34,802 nucleotides of DNA, taken from the NCBI GenBank assembly GCA_020024595.1, contig JAHHTO010000005.1, positions 1 to 34,802 on the forward strand, read 5' to 3'. A model generated the notes under the pieces. That model did no database searches. It saw only the letters and a list, made by a program, of their open reading frames with translations, and was not told the DNA's origin. The DNA is from Schaedlerella sp. (GTDB lineage: Bacteria > Bacillota > Clostridia > Lachnospirales > Lachnospiraceae). The position numbers and the translations under genes are program-made. Below are positions 23,552 to 32,019 of this stretch, in pieces (the first letter of the stretch is position 1; every line of letters starts with the position of its first letter).

Positions 23552-25174
23552 TTATTTCGTTACTCCGTCATATTCACGGATAATCTGTCTGATTGGATAA
23601 ATAAACGTCGGTGAGACGGATAATTCATCCACTCCCATTTCCATAAACCGCTCTGTCAATTCCATATCAGCTCCAAGTTCTCCACAGATACCAGCCCAGA
23701 TTCCTGCCTTATGTGCATTATCTACAACCATTTCAATCATCCGGAGTACGGCCTCATGATGAGGATTGTAGAACTCATCCAGCTTCGCATTCTGACGGTC
23801 AATTGCCAGGGTATACTGTGTCAAATCGTTCGTTCCGATACTAAAGAAGTCTACTTCTTGTGCCAGCAAATCACTGATGATAACGGATGCCGGAGTCTCA
23901 ATCATAATTCCCTGCTCCACATTCCCATGTGGAATACCTGCTTCATCAAGCTCTGCTTTGACCTCTTCCATAATGGCTTTCACCTTGCAGACTTCCTCAA
24001 CTGAAATAATCATTGGATACATTACGGCAATATTACCATATGCACTCGCACGGAGAATCGCGCGAAGCTGTGTCTTAAAAATCTCCGGTCTGGTCAGACA
24101 GATACGAATGGCACGAAGTCCCATTGCTGGATTCTCTTCTTTATCCAGATTAAAATAATCTACCTGCTTATCTGCTCCAATATCCAGTGTACGAATGATA
24201 ACCTTCTTACCGGCCATCGTTTCAGCTACCATCTTATATGCTTTAAACTGCTCATCCTCTGTTGGATAGTCACCAGATTCCAGATACAAAAATTCACTTC
24301 TGAACAAACCAATTCCGCCGGCATCATTTCCCATAGCTGCCGGAAGATCAGACACGGAACCGATATTTGCAAATAACTTAATTTCTTTACCACTCTTTGT
24401 CACAGTCGGTTTGCCTTTTTGCTCTGCCAGAAGTCTCCTATGTTCTTCCTGCTCAGCCTTCTTTCTCTGATACTTCTCAAGTATCTCCGGCTCCGGATCA
24501 ATATAGAATTCCCCGGTAAACCCATCAATAATCCCCATCTTTCCATTCCAGTCTTCCTGGATGTCAATCTGAATCAACGCCGGAATATTCATTGTTCTTG
24601 CCAGAATCGCTGTGTGGGAGTTCGAAGAGCCAAGTCTTGTCACAAAGCCAAGAAGCTTACTTTTATCAAACTGAACCGTCTCACTTGGAGCCAGATCCTC
24701 TGCTACAATAATAGAAGGCTCCTCCCAGCCTTTCGCTTCTCCTCCCCCCATCAGGACATTGATCACTCGCTCAGAAATATCCTTCATATCCACAGATCTT
24801 GCCTGAAAATACTCATCATCCATAGACGCAAACATGGACGCAAAGTTATCTCCGGTTGTTGCCACTGCATACTCTGCATTCACCATCTGTGTTTCAATAA
24901 TATTCTTTACAGAATCATTATAATCATCATCCTCTAGCATCATCTGATGTACTTCAAAAATCTGTGCACTGGATTCTCCCACCTCTTTGAGGGCTTTCTC
25001 ATATAATACACCCAGCTGCTCCTGTGCTGTTGCTACCGCCGCTTCATAACGGGCAACTTCTGCCGCCGGATCTCCAATCTTTGTTCTCTTTACCTGCTTC
25101 TGCTCTTTTGCAAAAAATGTAATCGGACCAATTGCGATTCCTCCAAAAATGGACTTTCCCTGAATCACCTGCAT
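23552..25174 (-). CDS. ptsI: PTS enzyme I (phosphoenolpyruvate-protein phosphotransferase)
   Basis: A 540-residue cytoplasmic protein that takes phosphate from PEP and passes it to HPr for sugar uptake. The phosphorylated histidine is H187 in GSSNSHTAILART. The second signature DFFSIGTNDLTQYTLAIDR and the C-terminal active-site cysteine in AGICGELGAD are intact. An N-terminal HPr-binding helical part precedes them. AGGAGG lies six bases before the ATG. ptsH is immediately upstream (gap 52 bases), the normal order. Nothing suggests a nitrogen-PTS form, since no GAF domain is fused. Confidence 0.96.
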   Translation of the reverse strand: MQVIQGKSIFGGIAIGPITFFAKEQKQVKRTKIGDPAAEVARYEAAVATAQEQLGVLYEKALKEVGESSAQIFEVHQMMLEDDDYNDSVKNIIETQMVNAEYAVATTGDNFASMFASMDDEYFQARSVDMKDISERVINVLMGGGEAKGWEEPSIIVAEDLAPSETVQFDKSKLLGFVTRLGSSNSHTAILARTMNIPALIQIDIQEDWNGKMGIIDGFTGEFYIDPEPEILEKYQRKKAEQEEHRRLLAEQKGKPTVTKSGKEIKLFANIGSVSDLPAAMGNDAGGIGLFRSEFLYLESGDYPTEDEQFKAYKMVAETMAGKKVIIRTLDIGADKQVDYFNLDKEENPAMGLRAIRICLTRPEIFKTQLRAILRASAYGNIAVMYPMIISVEEVCKVKAIMEEVKAELDEAGIPHGNVEQGIMIETPASVIISDLLAQEVDFFSIGTNDLTQYTLAIDRQNAKLDEFYNPHHEAVLRMIEMVVDNAHKAGIWAGICGELGADMELTERFMEMGVDELSVSPTFIYPIRQIIREYDGVTK

Positions 25175-25226
25175 AGTCAGCCTCCTGAATATATAAATTA
25201 ATTCTTACCACACGATACTCGTACCA

Positions 25227-25493
25227 TTATAAATTCTCTTTAAAGAATGTCTCCATCTCAGCCGCAATTGCATCTGCATTGTCGCCTTCTACTGTTACTT
25301 CAACTTCCATGCCTTTCTTAACACCCATTCCCATAACTGCCATCAACTTGGATGCATCTGCACTCTTACCGTTGCAGTTCAGTGTAATCTTAGCGCCTGC
25401 TGCACCCACTGTTTTTGCCTTCTTTACAAGCAATCCTGCCGGTCTTGCATGAAGACCTACTTCATCTGTAATCACATAACTAAACTTTGCCAT
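25227..25493 (-). CDS. ptsH: HPr phosphocarrier protein
   Basis: An 88-residue protein that relays phosphate from enzyme I to sugar EIIs. H15 in EVGLHARPAG is the catalytic site. In the regulatory helix, where Bacillus HPr has KSIMGVM with Ser46, this protein reads ASKLMAVM: the aligned position is lysine and the serine is one place earlier. This may affect control by HPr kinase. AAGGAGG precedes the ATG. No EII genes are nearby, so it is the general carrier gene. Confidence 0.95.
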   Translation of the reverse strand: MAKFSYVITDEVGLHARPAGLLVKKAKTVGAAGAKITLNCNGKSADASKLMAVMGMGVKKGMEVEVTVEGDNADAIAAEMETFFKENL

Positions 25494-25647
25494 TTTTTAT
25501 CCTCCTTAAAAACTCTAATAATGTATTCTCAACAATCGAGTATTGATAGACTTTCGAGGCTTACCCCTTCCAATCTCTAACAATAATTTAGCACATTTTT
25601 TTCAAAATATCTACTATTAATAATTGCTTCGAGCAATTCCTATCCTT

Positions 25648-26673
25648 TCACTTACTATTCTTTATCTTTCTATACACTGCCCAGTTCTGCTCACCTTCAT
25701 CCTCCACGTAAATATTCTCAAAACTCTGGATATACTGTTTAAACTGAGAAAATCCGTAATCACGAACCTTAAAATCTCCGAATTTACTCCGAATTCGGTT
25801 GCCCAGAGTTCCGAGGGAAATGCCTTGTTTTCCGGCATTTTGCACCTGACCCAAAATAAACTCTTCTAGCATTTCTTTCTTACTCTTATCTTCATACAGT
25901 GTCACTGTCACCTGCGTACCATCCTGCTTCAGATTCAACTTTGGAAATGTCTCCAGAAACTTGGATAGTAAACTATATCCGTACCGTCTTACGTCAAAGT
26001 CCGGATACAATTTTACCAAACGGCTTCCTACTTCACCAAGACCGGTTTCTTTATCATTATTCTGATTTTCCGTGATTATTTTAACCACTGCTTCTTCTAT
26101 CTGATTCTTAGATACCGCATTAGAGCCACCTCGCCGGCTATTTCGGTTCTCTTTCTCCTCCCCATTTCCTGGTGTACCGGAGAAATTCGATAAAACTGCT
26201 GCTGACTTCTCATTTCTGGAATTGGAACTTCCCATTGTATTATCTTCTAACAGTAATTCTAATTCAGTAAAAATGTCACATGCTTTTCGAAATGGTACCG
26301 GTGTCTTACTCTCTCCCATACCAATCACCATTCTTCCGCTTTCCCGCAGGCGGCTTGCAAGCTTTGTAAAATCACTGTCGCTGGATACCAGACAAAAACC
26401 TTCCAGTTCGCTGGTATATAACATATCCATCGCATCAATGATCATCGCAGAGTCCGTCGCATTTTTTCCATGCGTATAACTAAACTGCTGAATCGGCGTA
26501 ATGCTGTTCTGGAGTAGTTCTTCCTTCCAGCTAGAGTTATAAGTACTGGTCCAGTCTCCATAGATTCTCTTGTATGTCACATTTCCATATTTTGAAAGTT
26601 CATCCAAAATTGGCTCAATATATTTTGCTGATACATTATCTGAATCAATCAACAATGCAAATCTATCTTCCAT
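25648..26673 (-). CDS. NYN-domain (PIN-like) protein with two OST-HTH/LOTUS-type domains
   Basis: A 341-residue protein. Residues 1 to about 145 are a NYN/LabA-type domain: LLIDSDNVSAKYI, YGDWTS, GKNATDSAMIIDAMD and LVSSDSDFTKLASRLRE, with the acidic residues expected for a metal-dependent RNase. After a linker, two LOTUS-like winged helices follow (about 187-255, with LGEVGSRLVKLYPDFDVRRY, and about 270-335, with LGTLGNRIRSKFGDFKVRDY). This architecture is typical of predicted RNA-binding or RNA-cleaving proteins. The ATG at 26673 has GAGAGG upstream and overlaps the end of the phosphoesterase gene by 25 bases. Target unknown. Confidence 0.88.
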   Translation of the reverse strand: MEDRFALLIDSDNVSAKYIEPILDELSKYGNVTYKRIYGDWTSTYNSSWKEELLQNSITPIQQFSYTHGKNATDSAMIIDAMDMLYTSELEGFCLVSSDSDFTKLASRLRESGRMVIGMGESKTPVPFRKACDIFTELELLLEDNTMGSSNSRNEKSAAVLSNFSGTPGNGEEKENRNSRRGGSNAVSKNQIEEAVVKIITENQNNDKETGLGEVGSRLVKLYPDFDVRRYGYSLLSKFLETFPKLNLKQDGTQVTVTLYEDKSKKEMLEEFILGQVQNAGKQGISLGTLGNRIRSKFGDFKVRDYGFSQFKQYIQSFENIYVEDEGEQNWAVYRKIKNSK

Positions 26674-27218
26674 GTCTGATATACCTCTCCCTCCAAGTTT
26701 TTCCACTCAAATTGTCCATTTTCAAATACCATATAGCTATGTGCCGAATTTTCCTTTGGAATCGATACAGACCCTGGGTTCATATAGATACATTTTGCTC
26801 CACTTTCTGTCAGAAAGACCTCACATGCCGGAATGTGTGTATGTCCATTCAGCAAAATATCCCCTTTTTTCAACATCGGCGGATTTTCCGGATTCTGCTT
26901 GTGTCCATGTGTTGCATAGAGAATCTGTCCGTCAATCTCCAAAAGACAATACTCTGCAAGAACAGGAAATTCCAATACCATCTGGTCTACCTCTGTATCA
27001 CAGTTTCCACGCACACAGAGCAGTTCTTCCTTTCGTGCATTCAACATCGCAATCACTTCCTTCGGTGCGTACTCTTTCGGCAAATCATTTCTCGGTCCGT
27101 GATACAGAATATCTCCGAGAAGAAGAAGCCTGTCCGCTCCTTCTCTGTCATAAGCCTCCAGTAACTTCCGACAATAGAATGCCGATCCATGAATGTCTGA
27201 CGCAATCACATACTTCAT
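26649..27218 (-). CDS. YfcE-family metallophosphoesterase
   Basis: A 189-residue calcineurin-like phosphodiesterase. Metal-binding motifs are in order: ASDIHG, LLLGDILYHGP, VRGNCDTE, YATHGH and LNGHTHIP. YfcE relatives split phosphodiester model substrates; the natural target is not established. The ATG at 27218 has AAAGGA eight bases upstream and starts directly at the first strand; a codon six residues earlier lacks a site. Its 3' end overlaps the NYN-LOTUS gene, so both are made from one mRNA. Confidence 0.9.
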   Translation of the reverse strand: MKYVIASDIHGSAFYCRKLLEAYDREGADRLLLLGDILYHGPRNDLPKEYAPKEVIAMLNARKEELLCVRGNCDTEVDQMVLEFPVLAEYCLLEIDGQILYATHGHKQNPENPPMLKKGDILLNGHTHIPACEVFLTESGAKCIYMNPGSVSIPKENSAHSYMVFENGQFEWKNLEGEVYQTWKIDLHC

Positions 27219-27370
27219 ATTCATTTCCTTTCCCATATTGATCGTATTTCATATTTATTTTTTACATTTAAACTTTGGGAATTCCTCTCTTCGCTTGGAA
27301 TTACGCCATGCCATATAGGGCACACCTACCAGTCATTTTGGAATCATACCAAAGATATTCCCCCTATTAT

Positions 27371-27493
27371 CTATGTTTCTTTATTACAAGACATATTAAT
27401 CCAATATACTATATAAGCACATAAACACATGATGACTGCAATAAAAAGTAACGGCAGGCATATTTTCTACGATTTTTTGTTTTTCTTATTCAT
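27371..27493 (-). pseudogene. small membrane-protein gene interrupted by an amber codon
   Basis: From an ATG at 27493, with GGAGG nine bases upstream, the frame reads MNKKNKKS, then TAG (27467-27469), then KICLPLLFIAVIMCLCAY and onward to a second TAG at 27371-27373. Joined, this is a 40-residue protein with a basic start and one transmembrane helix, a common small-protein form. A -10 TATAAT (27545-27550) precedes it. It is either a broken gene, a sequencing error, an 8-residue leader peptide, or (least likely) a readthrough product. The gap 27219-27370 holds nothing further I can support. Confidence 0.45.
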
Positions 27494-27544
27494 GAAATGA
27501 TGCCTCCTTTTGATGCTTTACAACTCATAAAGATGTTGTTTTAT

Positions 27545-27573
27545 ATTATATCAGTTTCCAAATACCTCCACAA
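27545..27573 (-). promoter_or_regulatory. possible promoter of the small membrane-protein gene
   Basis: TATAAT (complement of 27545-27550) with a weak TTGTGG 17 bases upstream (27568-27573), inside the end of the next gene. Confidence 0.4.
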
Positions 27574-27802
27574 TAAAAATCAACATATCCCTATCATTAT
27601 AAATTAGATAACAAGACGCTTTGATTTCCCAACAGCTAAAAGGTAAAACCGTAAAATACAATCCTCCCATTGCGGCATAAATTTGCTCTTCTTCCTCTTT
27701 CCAAATCCTCTGTTCTTGAAACTTTAATCCCTCTTTGCTTTTTTCCATTGTCTTCATATATACCCGAAGTTCATCCTCAAACATCTTGCTAATCTCGATC
27801 AA
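27551..27802 (-). CDS. small hypothetical protein
   Basis: An 83-residue reading frame I do not recognise. The N-terminal half is charged and helical (MFEDELRVYMKTMEKSKEGL, then EEEEQIYAAM). The C-terminal half is more hydrophobic (YFTVLPFSCWEI, then DMLIFIVEVFG). The TTG at 27802 has AAGGAG very close (three bases), and the ATG at 27784 is the alternative with no good site. It follows the membrane-protein gene by 34 bases in the same direction, so it may be the last gene of that cassette. No signal peptide is seen. Confidence 0.5.
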   Translation of the reverse strand: MIEISKMFEDELRVYMKTMEKSKEGLKFQEQRIWKEEEEQIYAAMGGLYFTVLPFSCWEIKASCYLIYNDRDMLIFIVEVFGN

Positions 27803-27836
27803 AGACTCCTTCCCTTACTATTTGCAGATGATACTT

Positions 27837-28523
27837 CTACATATTTTGGGGTTCTTTTTCAATTGTAATCTTATCCATAATACACCAAATGAGTATAAAA
27901 CATCCCACATAAACAATCATTCCAACCGTCATAGAACGTCTGCTAAGCGTTGTTGTTAAGTTCCAAATCGCATTATCTAGTCCTAGTTTCTGAATTTTGG
28001 GCATAGCACCGAACTGTTCTACAGCATATTTTACTTGATTCATATGGTAAGATAATATGCCTGTATAAACAATCAGCAGTGAACATACCGCTATTATTAA
28101 AGCACCTACTCCTTTTTTTTCTTTCTTTATCTTTCTGCGTCTTATCTTTAAAAATATAAAAGAGTCCAACAACATAATATACAAAATCATAGACATTTCC
28201 ACAGCCGCTACAAGAAATAGCACATTCGGCTGCCGGCCCACTGTCATATCAATACAGGTATCTATTACTGCTTTTATTATTGTTGCCAGAGTGCCATACA
28301 CAATCACTTTTATAATTGGTACTCTGTTCTGTTCATCATTTTTACACTGGTATGCAACGAAAAATAATATAGAATCATATCCCCACCATAACAATAAAGA
28401 TGCTAAAAATGTAATTGAAAAATCTCCAATCACTACATATGGAGTTCCTACTAAACCCCTGTTCAAAACTCCGAAAATAAGTGTTGAAAAAATTATAATT
28501 CGTATTCCATTATTTTTTTTCAT
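27837..28523 (-). CDS. unrecognised polytopic membrane protein
   Basis: A 228-residue protein with about six hydrophobic segments: residues about 7-22, 30-55, 70-85, 100-125, 140-160 and 200-215. A strongly basic cytoplasmic loop (IRRRKIKKEKKG) lies near residue 130. A region predicted outside the membrane (about 160-195) includes YHMNQVKYAVEQFGAMPKIQ. No family is recognised. GGAGG precedes the ATG by seven bases. It lies between an upstream truncated gene (22-base gap) and a small downstream gene, so the three look like one unit. Confidence 0.7.
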   Translation of the reverse strand: MKKNNGIRIIIFSTLIFGVLNRGLVGTPYVVIGDFSITFLASLLLWWGYDSILFFVAYQCKNDEQNRVPIIKVIVYGTLATIIKAVIDTCIDMTVGRQPNVLFLVAAVEMSMILYIMLLDSFIFLKIRRRKIKKEKKGVGALIIAVCSLLIVYTGILSYHMNQVKYAVEQFGAMPKIQKLGLDNAIWNLTTTLSRRSMTVGMIVYVGCFILIWCIMDKITIEKEPQNM

Positions 28524-28545
28524 ACTTTTACCTCCAATTTAATAA

Positions 28546-28971
28546 TTAATCTGTCTGTTTTCCCAATAACTGCTTAAAAAGTTGTTGACTCGCTTCCTCT
28601 GCATATGAAAAATATGACAAATATCCTGACATAGTAGTATCTTTATGTCTTTCATCTAATTGTCCACGTATAATATAAGTTCCGTCTGGATCTGGCACTT
28701 CTTTTCCAGAAGCTATTTTATATATTCCTGCTGCATAATCCAATGCCCATATTTTCCCCATAGCTCCTTTTGGATATGGTCTTACTATGTCATTCCAAGC
28801 AGCATTGAGTTCAATGTAATACTCTTCAACTCGCTTTCTTCCTGATGTTCCCGTTGAATCCGGTTTCCCATACCATTCTGAATATTTATCTAAACTATTT
28901 ATATTTCCCTCACCATTTAATTCAGATATCAACTCATTAACGGTTACATTAGAGTGCGTTTGATTATACAA
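28546..28971 (-). CDS. 5'-truncated gene of unknown function at the composition boundary
   Basis: A 141-residue C-terminal fragment. The first possible codon is a TTG at 28971 without any ribosome site. The frame stays open upstream through 29016 with no ATG or GTG, then meets TAA, and that upstream part is AT-rich sequence of the other type. The protein is soluble-looking, with SEWYGKPDSTGTSGRKRVEE, ELNAAWNDIVRPYPKG, and a final helix YAEEASQQLFKQLLG. I infer that the true start, perhaps a signal or membrane anchor, has been lost at the junction. No family is recognised. Confidence 0.6.
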   Translation of the reverse strand: MYNQTHSNVTVNELISELNGEGNINSLDKYSEWYGKPDSTGTSGRKRVEEYYIELNAAWNDIVRPYPKGAMGKIWALDYAAGIYKIASGKEVPDPDGTYIIRGQLDERHKDTTMSGYLSYFSYAEEASQQLFKQLLGKQTD

Positions 28972-29028
28972 ATGAACACTTATATTTAATATTTTTTTAT
29001 CAATATTGTTAAAAAATTATGTAAATCA

Positions 29029-29037
29029 TGTTATAAT
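29029..29037 (+). promoter_or_regulatory. extended -10 promoter of ykvI
   Basis: TGTTATAAT, a perfect extended -10, 84 bases before the ykvI ATG. It is the first clear element of the right-hand DNA. Confidence 0.6.
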
Positions 29038-29120
29038 AAAAACATGGTTGAAATCTTTTTCCCAGAAATCATTTTGACCTTATTAAATAATATATTATAA
29101 AACTAAATAGGAGGATTTTT

Positions 29121-30302
29121 ATGGAAAAGAAAAACAAATACTTGACATCTATCAGTATCGGTGTTGCTACCGTTTGGTTTTCAACTCATTGTGGTGCTGG
29201 CTTTGCTTCTGGTACTCAAGAGTTGCAGTATTTTGCAAACCACGGTTGGTTTGGTGTTTTCATGCCAATACTTACTTTTGTAATCATTGCTTTAACTTAT
29301 TACGTTGGTCTTGAAACCGCTAGACAAACAGATAAATGGAGTTATGATGCTTGGTCAAAAGAGGCTTTTGGAAAAGCTTCAAAAATATTCACACCAGCAA
29401 TGGATATTAGTATAGTTATTACTACAATTGCAGCTACTGCAGCAACTATTGCAACTGGTGGTCTACTAGTGAACCAGTATCTTCATTTGCCTGTAGCTGT
29501 TGGTTCCATTGCTATGTTCGTAATAGTTACGTTGATTTGTATATTTGGTGAAAAGGTTGTAAGAAAAAATGCCATGATAATGACTGCAGCTATTTTAATT
29601 ATCGTTTCTATAGTTTTAGTTGCTGGCCTTGTAAAGTTTGCTCCTCAGATTGCTAACTTGATGTCTTCAGGATATGTAAATCCTAATGCGTCTAAATGGA
29701 GTATCTCTGGAAGCAATGAAACTGTACCTGGAAATATAGGCAATGCTCTTTTATGGGCTCTTACTTATGCAGGTTTCCAAATAAGTGCTATCGGTGGAAT
29801 AACTTCTTCTTTTAAGGGTGGAAAATATAAGGAAGAAGCTAAAGGCGCTATGATTATAGGTTGTATAATAAATCTTGTTATGCTAATAGGTATCTGCCTA
29901 TTAATATTCTCAGGAATGCCCGATATATATATAAATGAAGCTGCTAGAAAATTACCTACTGTATTTATTGTAAATCAATTAAATATACCTGTACTTGGAA
30001 TTCTTTATCCAATACTTCTATTCCTTGCACTTATTACAACTGCTGTAGGATTTATATTTGGTATGGTTCAAAGAATAGAACCTTATGCATTAAAAAATAT
30101 GAAAAATGATTTATTGAGAAAAGCGATTATTAGTGTTGTATGCCTTGCCGCTTGCTACCTTGTTTCTACTCTAGGTTTAATGTGGGTTGTAAAGGTTGCT
30201 TATAAATATTTAGGAATTTTTAATTGGTTATTTATTATACTTCCATTATGGTTTATAGGATATAAAAATATAGCTAAAAGAGATAAAGAAAAAATATCTT
30301 AA
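29121..30302 (+). CDS. YkvI-family membrane transporter-like protein
   Basis: A 393-residue integral membrane protein with about ten helices, related to amino-acid-permease-like (APC-fold) YkvI proteins. Signatures are the first-helix stretch CGAGFASGTQELQYFANHGW and the later GITSSFKGGKYKEEAKGAM. The substrate is unknown. AGGAGG lies seven bases before the ATG. Codon use is strongly AT-biased (ATA, AGA, TTA, TAT), unlike genes left of 28,970. It ends at a long terminator shared with the convergent metK. Confidence 0.85.
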   Translation: MEKKNKYLTSISIGVATVWFSTHCGAGFASGTQELQYFANHGWFGVFMPILTFVIIALTYYVGLETARQTDKWSYDAWSKEAFGKASKIFTPAMDISIVITTIAATAATIATGGLLVNQYLHLPVAVGSIAMFVIVTLICIFGEKVVRKNAMIMTAAILIIVSIVLVAGLVKFAPQIANLMSSGYVNPNASKWSISGSNETVPGNIGNALLWALTYAGFQISAIGGITSSFKGGKYKEEAKGAMIIGCIINLVMLIGICLLIFSGMPDIYINEAARKLPTVFIVNQLNIPVLGILYPILLFLALITTAVGFIFGMVQRIEPYALKNMKNDLLRKAIISVVCLAACYLVSTLGLMWVVKVAYKYLGIFNWLFIILPLWFIGYKNIAKRDKEKIS

Positions 30303-30350
30303 TTATAAAATTTTGCTATTAAATATATTTCAAATACTCAAATAAAATTA

Positions 30351-30401
30351 GGCGATAGATTTTAAGGTATATTTTATGCCTTTAAGTCCATCGCCTTTTT
30401 G
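30351..30401 (+). terminator. terminator between ykvI and metK, probably bidirectional
   Basis: GGCGAT (30351-30356) pairs with ATCGCC (30390-30395), with an inner AAGGTAT/ATGCCTT stem, followed by TTTTTG. The minus-strand side is followed by TAATTTTATTTG, which suits metK. Confidence 0.8.
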
Positions 30402-30459
30402 TATTATTCTTATAAAATTAAACTATTTTTAAATAAATATCAATAATTAAAACTTTATT

Positions 30460-31644
30460 TTATAGGTAAGTTTTTAACTTATCTACTCTGTCTAACTTTT
30501 CCCATGGAAGTTCTATATCAGTTCTACCAAAGTGACCATATGCAGCTGTTTGCTTATAAATAGGTCTTCTTAAATCAAGATTCTTTATAATTGCTCCCGG
30601 TCTTAAATCAAAATTTTCTCTCACTATTTCTACTAACTTTTCATTTGAAAGTTTTCCAGTTCCAAAAGTATCTACAAATATTGATAATGGTCTAGCTACA
30701 CCTATTGCATAAGAAAGTTCAATTTCACATTTATCCGCTAAACCTGCAGCTACTATATTCTTAGCTACATATCTTGCTGCATAGCAAGCTGATCTGTCTA
30801 CTTTTGTTGGATCTTTTCCTGAAAAAGCTCCACCACCATGTCTTGAGTATCCACCATAAGTATCTATTATGATCTTTCTTCCTGTAAGGCCTGTGTCACC
30901 ATGAGGTCCACCTACAACAAATCTACCTGTTGGATTTACATAATATAAAGTTTCATCGTCTAATAAATCAGCTGGTATTGTAGTTTTTATTACCTTTTCT
31001 ATTATATCTTCTCTTATCTGCTCAGAAGTTATTTCTGGATCATGCTGTGATGAAATTAAAACAGTATGAACTCTTATAGGCTTATCGTCTTCATATTCAA
31101 CTGTTACCTGTGTCTTTCCATCCGGTCTTAAATAAGCTAGTTCACCTGATTTCCTTACCTCAGTAAGCTTTCTTGAAAGCCTATGCGCAAGTGATATTGG
31201 TAATGGCATTAGTTCTGGTGTTTCTTTACAAGCAAAACCGAACATTATACCCTGATCTCCAGCTCCCACTTTCTCTATTTCATCTTCCACTTTCTCTCCT
31301 GATTTTGACTCAAGCCCTTCATCAACTCCCATAGCTATATCGTTTGATTGTTCATCTATAGCAGTTATTACTCCACAATTTTCTGCGTCAAAACCAAATT
31401 TTCCTCTTACATATCCAATTTCTTCTACTGTTTCTCTCACTATTTTAGGAATATCTACATAAGCATTTGTTGATATTTCCCCTGCTACTAATATTAATCC
31501 AGTTGTAGCTGTTGTTTCACAAGCAACTCTTGAGTTTGGATCTTTCTCAAGAAGTGCATCTAATATCGCATCTGACACCTGATCGCAAAGTTTATCTGGA
31601 TGTCCTTCTGTTACTGACTCTGATGTAAATAAATGTCTAGCCAT
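30460..31644 (-). CDS. metK: S-adenosylmethionine synthetase
   Basis: A 394-residue cytoplasmic enzyme that makes SAM from methionine and ATP. Signatures are TEGHPDKLCDQVSDAILD (near residue 12), GAGDQGIMFGFA, and the C-terminal GGGAFSGKDPTKVDRSACY. AAGGAG lies before the ATG. Expression is controlled by the SAM-I riboswitch and terminator upstream, giving feedback by its product. Base composition matches the right-hand DNA. Confidence 0.97.
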   Translation of the reverse strand: MARHLFTSESVTEGHPDKLCDQVSDAILDALLEKDPNSRVACETTATTGLILVAGEISTNAYVDIPKIVRETVEEIGYVRGKFGFDAENCGVITAIDEQSNDIAMGVDEGLESKSGEKVEDEIEKVGAGDQGIMFGFACKETPELMPLPISLAHRLSRKLTEVRKSGELAYLRPDGKTQVTVEYEDDKPIRVHTVLISSQHDPEITSEQIREDIIEKVIKTTIPADLLDDETLYYVNPTGRFVVGGPHGDTGLTGRKIIIDTYGGYSRHGGGAFSGKDPTKVDRSACYAARYVAKNIVAAGLADKCEIELSYAIGVARPLSIFVDTFGTGKLSNEKLVEIVRENFDLRPGAIIKNLDLRRPIYKQTAAYGHFGRTDIELPWEKLDRVDKLKTYL

Positions 31645-31673
31645 AATATTCTCCTTTTTATAAAATACTGTCT

Positions 31674-31705
31674 AAAAAAATAAGCCTCTTCAAAAAGAAG
31701 AGGCC
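31674..31705 (-). terminator. riboswitch-controlled terminator upstream of metK
   Basis: On the minus strand GCCTCTTC (complement of 31697-31704) pairs with GAAGAGGC (complement of 31684-31691) around TTTTT, followed by TTATTTTTTT. It lies between the SAM aptamer and the metK ribosome site, so it is the expression platform. Confidence 0.9.
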
Positions 31706-31735
31706 ATTAATTTGCATTAAAAAAATGTAACCAAC

Positions 31736-31829
31736 CTCATCTTTCAAGAAAATTTCTTGTAGGAATTAGCACCGTCTTTACGCGGTTGCCGGGCTTCATA
31801 GGGCCTGTCCCTCTGCCACTCTTGATAAG
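31736..31829 (-). promoter_or_regulatory. SAM-I (S-box) riboswitch aptamer
   Basis: The minus strand carries the S-box core: CTTATCAAGAG at the 5' side, GAGGGACAGGCCCTATGAA, CCCGGCAACC, GGTGCTAATTCC, and a closing GATGAG that pairs with CTTATC as P1. When SAM is bound, the downstream terminator should form and shut off metK. Together with the promoter, aptamer and terminator this explains most of the 375-base gap 31645-32019. Confidence 0.95.
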
Positions 31830-31873
31830 GCAATCAAGATTAACTTTTATTGTTAAATTTCGCTATCAAAAAT

Positions 31874-31902
31874 ATCTTATCACTATATTTCATACTTGTC
31901 AA
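31874..31902 (-). promoter_or_regulatory. promoter of metK
   Basis: Consensus TTGACA (complement of 31897-31902), 17 bases, TAAGAT (complement of 31874-31879). Transcription should start about 40 bases before the SAM aptamer. Confidence 0.8.
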
Positions 31903-32019
31903 TAAATTTTACTATTAAAATAGGATTTTTATAGAATATTATTAGCTTTATCTTTCGAGTTTCTAAATATTTTATAAAATCTTATATACATATTTTAATA
32001 AAAATCAATTGTTTACTTA

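Noticed and set aside
27255..27332. 25-codon minus-strand frame ending REEFPKFKCKK
   Set aside because: The composition looks protein-like, but there is no ATG at its beginning and no ribosome site; not enough to call.
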